From Istiophorus platypterus (taxonomy: Eukaryota; Chordata; Actinopteri; Istiophoriformes; Istiophoridae): a DNA stretch of 64,000 nucleotides. Each line of letters opens with the position of its first letter. Within the stretch, counting starts at the first letter, position 1. The position numbers and the translations under genes were made by a program. The DNA is taken from NCBI GenBank assembly GCA_016859345.1, contig CM029120.1:22081001-22145000 (forward strand). Direction: 5' to 3'. This document shows, piece after piece, positions 1 through 11,606 of the stretch. A model generated the notes under the pieces. That model saw only the letters and a list, made by a program, of their open reading frames with translations, was not told the origin of the DNA and searched no databases.

Positions 1-632
1 CCACAAGAAATAAGACTATATAATATCCATATCACCATACAAGTTGCAAGTAGGAAATAAAATCTTTCTGATTGAACGCTTTCATATCTGTTCATCTGTT
101 CTCATCACATCTCTAGCAATTCATGTGAACACAACTGGCAGAAGCCTTGGCTGATGTCACCTGTGAATTCCAAAAACTAAAGGACACCAATAAATAAAGG
201 AGGATTTTGTAATTACATGATAGAGCAGAGGAAAAAAGAAAAGAAAAGAAAAGAAATGAGATGCTCTAAAAACTACCAGGAGGAGGAAGGATTAAGTCAT
301 TTTGGAGTTCAAACCCACAAACAAGCCCGAAGAGCTGATGAGAGGAAAGGATGCTGCTGCTCCTCTCCTCAGCTGCTCCACCCCAGCAAGCTTCTCCTCT
401 CACCTCCCCTGCTGAGAAGTCAGCTTTCATGTTCTTTTCAAAGTCTCAGGTGGTATTACCCAGGGCAACCTTGACAGAGCCCGGGGCAAAGGCAGCACAA
501 GGCTCTGTACCTGAACCAAAGCACGTAGAGTGTGCGGCAGGTATGCTCACTGCAACACATGCACTCGATTATTCAGCCACACACTGACAGCCTGGCACTG
601 ATGTTCCTATTCCTACCCACCCACTCACTGAC

Positions 633-633
<1 letters not shown>

Positions 634-671
<38 letters not shown>

Positions 672-679
672 ACACACAC
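634..679. repeat. (CA)n microsatellite
   Basis: A CA run with a single TA interruption near 667. A second, interrupted CA stretch follows at 824-885. Confidence 0.95.
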
Positions 680-1794
680 CCTTTGATTGTCTCTATGCTG
701 TGGCTGTCATTAAGACTCATTAAGGGGGATGGTTTTATTGAAGGCGGTCGTTTTGAGGCATCCACTGAATTATTCATACTCGCCTTCCACCGCTCTCTCT
801 CTTTCGCTCCCTCTCTCTCTCCCTCACACACACAGACACACACAGACACAACACACACACACGAAAACACACATACTACACATTAGTGAAATGTAGGAAG
901 CTGGTGCAGAGGAGAGCAAGACAAAGATGCAGCCTATATAGGTCACTTCCTCCTCCACCCGCATCGTTCAGAAAGTGGAACTGGAAGGCGGGAGGGAGAC
1001 AAAGAGCGAGGCTTATTAGCAGACAGGCAGGCAGACGCACACACCCATACACAGAGTCCCCAGTAGATAAAGGAGCATACACCTCAGAGAGTAGATTGTC
1101 ACAGCTATGAATGAAGCTCTGAGTGGCTTTTGCCATAAAGTAATACTGCTTCATTGTTGAGAGACCCAGTGATGCAGCATTTTGTGTGCATGTGTCTGGC
1201 TGTGCTCGTGGTAGTATTGTTGTTGGTTGGGGCAGGGGTGGGGGTGGGTTTGGGGATGGATATGGATATGGCATGATGGGGAATTGAAAGACAATGTGGA
1301 CAGATCCAGAGGATTTGATTAGATGCCAAAATTTCTTCACATGAACTCCCCCTCTGTGCTGAACATATGGCATACAGTATGCATGGAAATGGATACACAT
1401 TTAAATTTAGTGTGATCACATATTCCATCAAATATTCATTACATACAATCAGGGTTAAATATGCACAATCACGTGGCTGTAATAGAAACTAGAAAGAAAA
1501 GCTAAGTGCTGTAGATAAATTCACACTGGAGGCTAAAGTAATTAGACTGTAATGTTTATCAAGTTTTATTACCAATGGGGTCTACTTTTGTAAATTTGGC
1601 CATTATTTCATTCATTTACGATATTGTGCTCACCAGGTTTTTTCCTTTGATTTGAGAATACTGCATTATCACTACAACTTATTTCAGTTGGTCAAGATTA
1701 CAGCACCTTTACTCAAAAAGTGTGTAACTACAATTTAATAGTTTTTTTCCTGGTTTGGTTTAATTTGGTGCAGCACTTTAATAATAATAACCCT

Positions 1795-1945
1795 GCTGAA
1801 CAAGTAAACAAACATACAAACCAAAAAACTAACTAACCAAATGCAGACATGGGGGAAAAATAACCTCCTTGGCCAAGGAAACAGGCAAACAAATGAGCTG
1901 CCAAACAGACATGAGTAAAAACAGAACCTCCTTAGTGGGGTAAAA
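1795..1945 (+). repeat. LINE-tail-like dispersed repeat, two tandem tails
   Basis: The sequence runs aaacaaacatacaaaccaaa, then cagacatgggggaaaa and taacctccttggccaagg. A second, shorter copy follows at once (caaacagacatgagtaaaa, then aacctccttagtggggtaa). In fish genomes this 'caaacagacaaacaggtgaaaacataacctccttggcggaggtaa' type of tail is a common 3' terminus of dispersed, probably LINE-type, repeats. I assign it from memory of that pattern; the exact family is uncertain. Related copies are at 34510-34620 and 47945-48142. Confidence 0.5.
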
Positions 1946-2282
1946 ATATCTTACAAATTTTCTATTTACATACTGATATCATGATTCAATCTTGACCTAC
2001 TCTATTTAACATAGTTGCCCAATTTTCCAGTGCAATGAGCAGAGGTTTAGTGGTGGGAAAAAGGAGGTATACCCATCTCTGGGCAGGGGGATTTCAATAA
2101 GGGGAAATCTGATGGAAGGTAAGCAACAGGAAGAGTCTTGGCAATCAGTGTGAAACATCTTTATTAAGTGTAGGCCCATATAAAGCTAGGATATAGTATG
2201 GCATATCATAAAACATGATGCACAAAAAAGTCAAACACTAATCAAACAGACATGGGTAAAAACATAAGAAAAGGAGCCAAAT

Positions 2283-2700
2283 AGCTTAAGGTAGAAGGCC
2301 AGAGGACAGGGACAGATGTTAGTGTGTGACAGAGCCTAGAGGGCCGTTGAAAGTTTGAGGAGGGGATTAGATGTTAGCTTGCGATGAATACTGGACACCA
2401 TCAAAGGTCAGTGGAGCGAGAGAAATGTATGCTTGTGAGGAAGGCTAGAGGCCCCTCAAAGCCTGAGGAAAGGCTTAGCTGCTAGCCGTTAATGAAGGCT
2501 AGAGGGTCATCATCGGCCTGAAAATGGGATTAGATTTTAGCCTGCAATGAATGCTAGGAGTCGTTAACAGTCTGAGGAAAAACTGATAGATGTAAATGTG
2601 CAATGAAGGTTAGAGGTCATTGAAGGCCACCTAAGACAGATAGCTGTTAGTCTGTGATGATGGCTAGAGGCAGGGAAGACCAGAGAAGATGATATGCCCA
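2283..2700. repeat. Degenerate minisatellite, period about 55 bp, about 7 copies
   Basis: Units begin at about 2334, 2391, 2443, 2497, 2553, 2608 and 2662, most with a variant of ggctagagg. They share a middle like cctgaggaaagggattaga and an end like gttagcctgcaatgaa. Unit lengths run from 52 to 57 bases and are not multiples of three, so this is a decayed non-coding array. No other copy was noticed in the window. Confidence 0.8.
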
Positions 2701-4560
2701 GTAGAACAAGAGAGGGAAGTCAGGGTAGAAGAAATTAAGGTAATGTGATGGGGTTCTGAATGAATAACCACCACCAGCTATATGCATGAATTAGCCCATG
2801 GGTCATGAGACCTGAGAGAAATTTGAATAGAGAATATTTATGTTGAAATTCCCTGCTCTGCACAACCAAACCAAAAGTATTGGCTTCAGTGCTTATGAGG
2901 GCTCAGACCACATTTTTAAAGTACCTTGTGGTTAAACAAGGACTTAAACATGGGAAACTGTAGTGTAAAAATTTGAAGACCTTGTCTGGGCCAGATGTGA
3001 CTCTGGAATTCTTACAACAACATATTAAAGAGTCTTCTCAAAAATAACTGAAAACAAGAACATGCTCAAGGAAGCACTGGAGATGGTCAGAGATAAATGT
3101 AGTAGAGTTTTTTCTTACAAACAAAACATAAATCAGAGCCTGTTCCAGACCAGACTGATTTACCAACTGGTTTGCTCATTCTTCTATACAACAAAGCCCT
3201 ACCTAGCTCATTTCCATCGTTGGCGGGATTTGCCCACCTTCTAAAAAAGGGAAAATTCCATGTCCTTGAAATAATGGGTCAATCACTTCTTCTCTTTGGT
3301 AGCCTCTTTCCCCATATGGTTACTTTTTAACATTATCTAAATATACCCTACTGCAACCCCAACTTTTCCAGTGGTCTAAGAAGTCACTGTCTATCTATTC
3401 TATTTGTGTCACACATCTTTAAGTTTGAGCCCTTTTGGTTGCCACCTATTGTCTCCATTATTTCAAAGAAAGCTCTCCTGCATATTTAAAAAAAGAAAAA
3501 AATATACTAAAGATTTAATTTGATTAATAATTTCAACATAATACAAGATCTATAATCCTCACAATATGCTTTACTACATCTAATGTGCCTCAGCTCACAT
3601 GGATTTGTATTTCATGTCATCTTATTGCCTGAGTATGTTGGTATGCAGACTAAATAAATCAGTATAGTATGTCCTAGAGGGACTATTGTAAACAGCTTGG
3701 TGTAATTTCATAGGCCTAAATAACTTGGTTTCCTTCAACATTGCTAAATAACATGGTTTTCCTTCCACAAAACCTATCAAATGGTAAAAGAGAGATATTG
3801 CAGCTTACTTTAGAAAATTTGAACCTAAAACCAAATGCTTACAACCTAATTGCATATGTATTGGGCTAATATATGGGCCTTTTATTTTAAAATCAAAAAA
3901 ATGAAATCACAGTTAAAATGGAATGAAGTGGCATGGTGAGAGGCTGAATAGGACCAATGTTTCCACTACATGACCAGAAAATGTGACTGCACTTCCAAAA
4001 CTGACCTCAGACATATCATGATAAGACAATGGGGTACATTTCCAAGAGTGCAGAGGGAGGAGATAGAGCAGGAAACTGAAGCTGCTAGCCATCTATAAAA
4101 AGCTTCACTGCGGGATAATGCACATGGCCTAATTAAATGACCAAGCAGAAATATCAGCTGGAGTTTAAGAAGTTTTCACTTGATGTTTCAGTACATATAA
4201 ACACAAATCTTTACAAATAGACAGAAACTGAAACGACTAACTTTTTCACCATAGTTACTGACCAAGAGTAACACTAGAGCTCTTTGCTGGTGACTGAGCA
4301 CCGTTGTTGGCGCAGCTGTGATTCACAGTTTGCTTCTTCCTTATAGACAGAGTAGCCACAGAATCAATCATAATCTGATAGCTTGGCTGTGAATAACAGG
4401 CTGCTGACATTTTAACCTTGTGTGCTGTGCTCATATGGCTAGTTTTGAAAAGAACTAACAGTTTTTACCAGCAACAGACTGAAAGTGGTCCAAATCAGAG
4501 CAGAATTTTGGGCTGTATGAATGAAGGTGCATTCCATAATGCCGTCAGGACTGATTTCCA
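2701..4560. other. Intergenic, no recognisable feature
   Basis: This is AT-rich DNA with short open frames only. I see no splice-bounded coding segment, RNA gene or clear transposon terminus. Confidence 0.6.
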
Positions 4561-4829
4561 TTTGAACAATTACAACTTCATTTATTGTTGTATGTACCAT
4601 AGTGCCTTGGACAGCGATGCGTCCACCTAGTTTTGAAACTGCAGTACCTTGACAGTGATACATCCCCTTACTCTTGTGTGAAATGCAGTGACTTGAACAG
4701 TGATGTGTTCGCTTACTGTTGCAAGTGCTGAAGTATATTTGAATGGTGATACCCTCAGTTTCTGATGCAAGAACAGGGATGCCTTGGGCAGTGAAGCATT
4801 AACGTAGCTTACTGTTATAGGCTGCATGG
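4561..4829. repeat. Degenerate minisatellite, period about 45 bp, 6 copies
   Basis: Units start at 4561, 4607, 4649, 4693, 4738 and 4784, with lengths 46, 42, 44, 45, 46 and 46. Each begins with a form of ttgaacagtgatg and continues with a form of cacttactgttgt and an end like gcagtgcc. Because the period is near 45, minus-strand open frames across it look repetitive at about 15 residues, but the unit lengths break the frame and I do not call a gene. Confidence 0.75.
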
Positions 4830-5777
4830 TGAAGAAAAGCTTACATGTTGTTACTGTCAAGAGTAATTTTCAGGGACTCCAGACTACCAGAGGGGCCAAG
4901 CATTTTCATATCTGAGAGAGGGATAAGTAGAGTCACTAGGACTTTGGAATTTAGAGAGAGGGCTGCGAGAGTCAGTGTGGAGATGATCTATGAGAAGAAA
5001 ATTACTGCAGCAGGTGCAGTGGAAGTTTGATCTGATGGCAAATAAAAATTTTGAATCCCACTAATGCCAAACAGATGCTGCTGGGATGGGTTTGTTTGTG
5101 CTGTATTATTTTGTGACCTGAATAATGCAAAACAATCAGGAATGAAGGGCAAGTAAATGAGATAATGATGATGATGGATTGCATAGGTATTTTACTGAAT
5201 ATGCACCTGCCTTCATATGGTGATCACCTTAACGGACAAGGGGGGAAAGGTCTTGATACAGAGGCTGGCTTACCTCACTCCCCCAAGAGTGATTGCAGGC
5301 CACTGGCTACAAGGTCTACCTTGAGATATTTGATAGTGCAGTATTGGAGGGATGTTGGCAACTCTTGGAACGGACAAACAAGGATCAGTGCAGAAGAGGC
5401 AGAAGCCAGAGAAAGCTCATTTACCATAGAGTTGCCAAGGGGCAATGCGAGACCTTCAATTCTAGATGGCTGCCATTGATGTGTAAATGTGGAGGATCTT
5501 CCTCATAGACCACTGTCTCATGAACAAAGAAAGGGTCAGAATCAAAAACAGAAACGGAAAATGTGAGGAACAGACCATGCAGATGAGTGTTTTAAATGCA
5601 GTGGTAGGTCTGAAAGATAGTGGGAGCCATTCTTTAAATATAAAGAATGGCTCCCACTGATTTATTGGCTTGAGGTATGAGGGCAGAAGGATCATTGTTC
5701 AGATATGATGACACTGGGATTGGTAATAAAGAGATCTAACACCTTGAGAAAGAAAGAAACATCCTACAACTTATTAA
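4830..5777. other. Intergenic, open frames without family match, plus a perfect hairpin
   Basis: Two overlapping plus-strand frames (5165-5479 and 5293-5508) lie just before the gypsy integrase fossil. They could be remains of the same element, but I cannot match them to reverse transcriptase, RNase H or protease motifs. The 40-bp hairpin at 5619-5658 is listed separately. Confidence 0.5.
5619..5658. repeat. Perfect inverted repeat, 18-bp arms, 4-nt loop
   Basis: The left arm is agtgggagccattcttta (5619-5636), the loop is aata, and the right arm is its exact reverse complement (5641-5658). The flanking bases (t at 5618, g at 5659) end the pairing. No mismatch or bulge is present. Confidence 0.95.
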
Positions 5778-6530
5778 ACTGCCGACTTCTTAATCCATCA
5801 TATGTCTCGCTTCCATGGTATCCCCTCTGACATTGTCTCTGACTGTGGTTCTCTGTCATTCTCACAAGGCAGGAAGTCCTTCTGTCAAGCCCTCTGAGCC
5901 TCAGTGAGTCTTTTTACCGGTTTCCATCCTCAGACCAACAAACAGTAGGAACAGGCTCATCAGGACCTGGAAATTCCTCCTGCATCACTGCCAGTAATCC
6001 ATTTTCTCTGGAGCCTACAACTTATCTGAGTGAGTATGCCCACGACTCCTTTACCTTTGCTGCAATTAGTATGTCCTCATTTGCAACTAGTATGTACTCT
6101 ATTGGTTGTCATCCCCCTTTTTTTTCAAACTCGACACCAGACCCCTGCTTCGGCCTAACAACCAAATCAGAAACTCTGGCTGACCTCCAAAGACATTCCC
6201 TTGAAAACTGATTCTAAAGAACTCTCCCATGTTTCATTGGGCCTTTTCAGATTGAAAGTATAATCAATCCCTCAATTGTCACACTAAAGCTCCCACAGTC
6301 AATGAGAATTCACCCCACATTCCATGTCTTGGTTAAAACCTGTGTCCACTCACTCTTTGTTCCCCCAGCTGACCCCCCCTTTCATCCACCAGTCTCATCG
6401 ATCACCAAGCCTTCACATTCTGGCACTTATGGATGTCCGTCGCCGGGGGAGGGGACTGCAATATCTGATGGACTGGGAGGGATAAGAACATTCCTGGATT
6501 TTCCATCGCCTTTAAGAGCTGCAGGAATTC
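5778..6530 (+). pseudogene. Ty3/gypsy retrotransposon integrase and chromodomain, decayed
   Basis: Translation from 5781 gives ADFLIHHMSRFHGIPSDIVS followed by DCGS. This matches the integrase core of fish chromodomain-bearing gypsy elements, where the usual text is HGIPSDIVSDRGPQF with the catalytic Asp. Further on, GFHPQTNKQ and HQDLE correspond to GFHPQSNGQ...NQELE near the catalytic Glu. EYAHDSFTFAA then appears in another frame, MRIHPTFHV near 6302 matches the C-terminal domain, and DVRRRGRGLQYLMDWEGY (about 6432-6485) is the chromodomain. In-frame stops (after QAL and after NKQ) and at least two frameshifts make it non-functional. The upstream pol and the LTRs are not recognisable beside it. 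The integrase would insert the element's cDNA and the chromodomain would guide target choice. Confidence 0.85.
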
Positions 6531-8094
6531 TCCACTAACTACTGATTATTGTAGAAAATAAGCTTTGTGACAATCAAAAGTTCATGACACAAGCATTGTT
6601 GAGCAAGATAAAATTCATAAATGAACACCAATTTTTGAAGCCTATATCACCAGAAGTACAAAAAGCTAATGTTATAGAAATTAACTATACCATTGTCGCA
6701 TGACTTCAATGTCTGTAAAAGCAGACTGGTGAGTATATTGGTTTTCATGTTCAGCCACTTTTTAGCAGACGCCATTTTTTAAGACAAAGAAAGGGTAGGG
6801 TGTTTAGTGATGTATTTTATGGCGTTGAATAAAACTTGAAAATTTCTTGAACTTGTGTTAACCACAGACTTTATTTCAAGCATTTAACCAAAACCCTTTC
6901 AAAAAATCCATCAACTTGGAATTTTAAAAATGTTAACTTATTCCCAGGTTTAGGGCTCCTGTAGCACTCTACTCTGGGCCACTCACTGGTCCAAAACTTC
7001 CAGCAGGACCAACCAAACAAATTGTGTGTTAGTCTGGAGACCAATAAGAGCCTCCAGACGAACCGCACCGTGTGTGTGTTTGTGTGTGTGGTTGGAGGGG
7101 GGGTTTACTGCCATGACTCCAGTTTAACCCTTGTGTTTGTACTGTTGTCCCGCTTTCTTTGCGTCCCCTGTATTTCCCTGTCTGACTCTCTCTGTATATG
7201 TGTGTTGATGAAGAATACACATCCCACATCATAAGGTGAGTTATAAGGCAAGGTCTGGAGATAGTCTTCTGTCCCCCCGTATTGTTGACCCTGCTATCCT
7301 GCCACTCATTTGTCATTGCTTTGTCAGCTGTTGGCCTGACCCCCCGTTATGGTTTTTCTTGGTCTTGTCATCCTTTGACAATTTAATCTATCTATTGACA
7401 CCCCAGCACCTACAAACCCTATCTCTGTTTACTGTTGTATTTACATGCTGTCCCTTTTGATATGCTGTTCCCTCCTTGCCCCCTCTGTATCACATATGCA
7501 ACCTGCTAATATTTTGGGGGATTTATGTTTCCAGACTCACTCTCTGTCTATAAGCTCACTGTACATGGGTATACCAAGGTAATTGCTATTTCTGCAGCTG
7601 GACATTGTTGTAGCACTGCCACCAGGTTCAAAGATCTCAGCATCCGTCTGAGGAAGTACAAGATTATTATAACTGATCGATGTGAAACTATGACAATAAG
7701 ACCGAAATTGTACCAAAGTGGAATTATCATTTAAAAAATAAATAACACCAATAAAATAAAGCAGAAATTTGAAATGAATGTAATGAATTGTTGCCTGACA
7801 CAAAAGGTTCACTTTGTTGGTCCTTAAAGGGTGTTTCTTGTGGGGTTTTTTTGATTTTGCCCCCCCCGGGATTTCTGGTTTCCTATTGGCGGTTCCCATT
7901 TCATATGATTTTATGTGGGCGTATTGAGTGCTGCTGATATTGAGCACAAATATATCGCACCTTTGAGGCAAGTGTTATGATGAGAGCCCTAGAGGACCAC
8001 TGTCTCAATAGTGAGACCTTAGCTGGCTTTCAGAGCAGAGAAACGAGCACTGCTATTCCTGCCAGCTTGACAGACAACGGTATGGAGACAAAAG

Positions 8095-8096
8095 TG

Positions 8097-8158
<62 letters not shown>

Positions 8159-8168
8159 TGTGTGTGTG
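8095..8168. repeat. (TG)n microsatellite
   Basis: TG run of about 37 units with one C and one extra G interruption. It generates spurious Cys-Val and Thr-His frames on the two strands. Confidence 0.95.
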
Positions 8169-11100
8169 GTTTCTTGAGCTCACAGGGGCAATATCACAGC
8201 AAAGGTTCACTGCTTCTCCTTGTCACCTGGGTTCTTCTGTCCTCACCTGATGTCTTGTCAGTGACCCAAATGTCGAGTGCATCTATGCCTGTGTGCGTGT
8301 GGTCAGCTGGGCAGAGGAGAAGACAGATCTGGGGCAGGCAGTTCCCATGAGTGTGGCCAAGCACTCTGCAGTGGATGACATGTCTGATGTGAAGCAAGGA
8401 TGAGAGGGAGAATGAGTGAATGTGCGGCCGGACAGTGGAAGCAGCCAGAGGTCAGAGGAGGACAGAGCCATCGCATGATCACACACACGTTCCTGTAGCC
8501 CGGTAGCTCATCCACATGCATCGGTGCATCAGTGCTGTGACACTCACGCAAGTGGCTATGCATGTAGTGGAGATGTATAAACAGACAGTAACACTCAGGT
8601 TGCCTGTACATACAGTATGTACTGCATGTCTACATTTAATAATTCCACACACTAAAAGGAGCTCTTTGTAAGTTTTGCTATTGCTACATAGCCAACGTTA
8701 GCACTGACATCCGTTTACTTCTCCGCAAGGTCCGGAATTACCATCCACCAAGCAAAAAAAGCGGGTAGATTTTCAGTTTAAATTGATAACATTAAGCAAC
8801 CCGTTGATATATATAGATAAATTAATTAAGCAATGTAGCGATATTTGGAAGGAGTAAGCCAACCTTAAAAAGAAAATACGCTGGAAAACACACTGAGGGC
8901 GAAGTACCTGCAAAGAGGTTTGGAGTTAAAGGTGAATGAGGCCGGCTACATCATAATGCAGCGGTGATGGTTATGAATCCATCTCTGTGTTGCCAGTTAT
9001 ACCAGAGGCAGAAAACGAAACAACTCATTTGACGTTGGAAATAAAACAATGAAACTGGAGAATGTTTGTGACCCTGAACATAGCATGTTTACGATGCCAG
9101 CGTGTCTGCGTCCCAGGCTCAATCGTAGCATCTCCTCTCAAAACTCTCTGTGACGGCACTAACAGTGATGTCAGAGCAGACCACCGCTAAGAGGAAATAC
9201 TTGTGAGGATGTACATGCCATAGATTCATGTCAAAAAGGCATCTTATTTTTTTTGGCCAGTGAAAAACATGCTTGGCTGGTGGATTTTTTTTCTATCTAC
9301 CAGCCACCTTGGCTGGTGAGTCAAAAAGGTTTGGATTTAGGACGCTGCTTATCCACCTAGAAGAAACCTTGCAAGTTCAGCATCAAACCTCCTTCTTTTA
9401 CTCAGCAAGCGCTTTCTCCAGTGGTGGAAAAATATCACCAATGTTAACTCGTTTTGCTTCTATCTCTATCACATCTTTCCTTTTACTAAAGTTCGCACGG
9501 TAACCAGCAAACCCCGGCCTGGCTGGCCCATCTTGTCTCTTTTAGATAGCAAGCAACAGTAGTGTCTAGTCTCCCCTGAAGAAGTAGCACTGCTCAGAAG
9601 GTGTATTCTAACCTCTTGTTTGTAAATGCAACAATGGTGGAAGCTCTTGGCAAGCAGCCATAACCACCCACTCTTGGCAAGAAACTTCATTCATCAGTGG
9701 GAAAACTTACAAAATGGCTACTTCAAAATAAAAGATTGTAGTTCCCAGTCTTATCATAGAGTGGCGCAGCAAAATTCATTGATATGCTCTCATGAAATAG
9801 GTGGTGCTAGAAGCTAAGTTTTGTACTACTACTTATTACCATTTGTCATCATGCATTGATTGTGATTATTGTTTGTGGCAAAATGGATAAAAAGAGGAAA
9901 GTTCTACAAACATTGATTTCAATAGAGTAGGAATAGATAAAACTGGATGTTTCAACATAAGGAAACTGTTTTCTGTATGTAGGTTCTGTATGTAGGCTCA
10001 TAATAAACTATTCAACGTAGCTGTATTTGCCACAGAAGCAGAGGAAGGCCCAGTTCCAAAGTCCACTCTTAAAGTGGCATGAATCTGCAGCTCCTTTCCA
10101 CTTACTGGAACTTTATAGCAAGTTTCAGATTATTGTTTAGCTTTCTGGCCTGTAACTATACTGTTTTGGTTCATTGTCACAGCTCTTATAGCCTTGTAAG
10201 AGGCTGGTGAACATAATGGAGGACATTCATCTTAGCTGCTAGAGTCCAAAAATAGGGCTAAAAGAGTGAATGTTGGACGCAAAACAACTGGCAACAAATT
10301 CCACATTAATGATCGTGTTGCTTCATAAAATCTGGACATGACAATAACTGTTTGCTACGAGTTTGCTAAATCAACTTCAAAGTTGATAATATGTTAATGT
10401 TTTGTTCATAACTTTCTTTGCTACCCAAAGTGGCCAAAAAATCAGAAAATGTGTAAAAGCATTATAAGACCCTTCCCTCCAGCCTTTTTAAAAAAATGTG
10501 AAGAGTGTGGGGCATTATTTAGGGGGCAAATGTCTGTATGAGTTGTAGCATCATGGTGTGTGGCAACATTGTTGTATGAGAAATGTGGACGCTGAGTGAG
10601 CAAATCTGCTCAGTGTAAACACTGAAGATGAGACCAGCAGTGCTTCGACAGTCACTTAAATCCTATTTAGGTCCCTCTGAGAGTGGCTCTGTGGATACCT
10701 GTGACATAGTCGGGCTAATGGCTCTCTTGCTGTCCCAGTGTGTGTGTCAGTACATGGTGTTGTCATGCTGTTTTGAGTAGTTAACATTACTGTTCATCAT
10801 TCCCAAATGTCTTGGTTAAGGATACAGTTATCAGATCCTTGTTGTGTTTACTTCCGCAGAAGAGAAATTGTTCATGCCTGATGGCATTTCTTACCAGGGT
10901 CTGTAAAGGCTTTTTACCAGCTAATGTAAGATTACTGTTACTTGCCTGGCTGAATTAGCTTAGAAATCTCTCAAAGTTTCAGAGCTGCAGTTGTGGCAGA
11001 CTAACAGTGCAACTGGTAAAACTGATGGCAGAGTTAACACAGATGAATAGAGAACACCATATATTAAAGCAGTGAGTTATATCACACAGATCAACTTGTC

Positions 11101-11549
11101 TGCTCAAACTTTGGTCCTGTAACCTGACTACTACTTGATGCCCATCTATTCACACAATGTATCATGATGCAACTGGTGTGTCACACTTCATAGACTCACA
11201 GACTTTGATGCATGTTCCCAGCAATTCCGCAATGGCTGAGGGATGCTCCTTAGAAAAACCTGCTACTGATTCTGGGCTCTGTTGTAGACTTTCTGTAAGT
11301 CTACAAATCTGCAGAATTTCTTGAGGGAATTACTCACAATTCCTAGCATCCTATTGTTAAAACCAATAGCATAGAAATTGTGGTGCTACCTATTCATAAT
11401 ATCCAGAACCTTACCCAGGTCAACTCCAGATTATATTCAGTATGATCATGTTGACGAGGGTCCAGTTCTATTTCTGCTGGTCCTGGGGCCTCATGTCAAT
11501 ATGTCTTAATACCTGAGTAGAAATTAATGTATGCACATTCAGGTCTTGT

Positions 11550-11606
11550 AGGTTTTCCACTGGTCCATTTTGGATCAGATCCAAAATTTGGGACCAGTGA
11601 AAACCT
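11550..11606. repeat. Near-perfect long hairpin, arms about 26 bp
   Basis: The left arm aggttttccactggtcc continues as attttggatc. After a single A, gatccaaaat, ttg and ggaccagtgaaaacct follow. The arms pair over their whole length except for one extra c on the left and three unpaired bases (ttg) on the right. Just upstream, ggggcctcatgtcaa (about 11486) resembles the start of a fish MITE type, so this may be the core of a non-autonomous transposon. Confidence 0.85.

Larger units (their letters stand above)
1..2282. other. 3' flank of EIPR1, no gene seen
   Basis: Contents are AT-rich DNA, (CA)n at 634-679, CA-rich stretches up to about 885 and a LINE-tail-like repeat near 1795-1945. The 174-codon minus-strand frame at 876-1400 is proline/serine-rich, crosses simple sequence and shows no family signature; I do not call it a gene. 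In mammals EIPR1 is followed downstream by a large gene-poor interval toward MYT1L, and an empty flank here is consistent with that. Confidence 0.6.

Noticed and set aside
876..1400. 174-codon minus-strand open frame
   Set aside because: It crosses simple CA/GT-rich sequence, has low-complexity proline-rich text, and shows no domain or splice context. A frame this long is compatible with chance in low-stop GT-rich DNA.
7537..7971. 144-codon minus-strand open frame
   Set aside because: No recognisable motif, and it runs across a poly-C stretch and AT-rich DNA. Nothing supports translation.
9273..9320. Inverted repeat ttggctggtggat / atctaccagccacc
   Set aside because: The pairing is imperfect, and the ggctggt phrase is common in fish dispersed repeats, so it was not raised as a separate structural finding.
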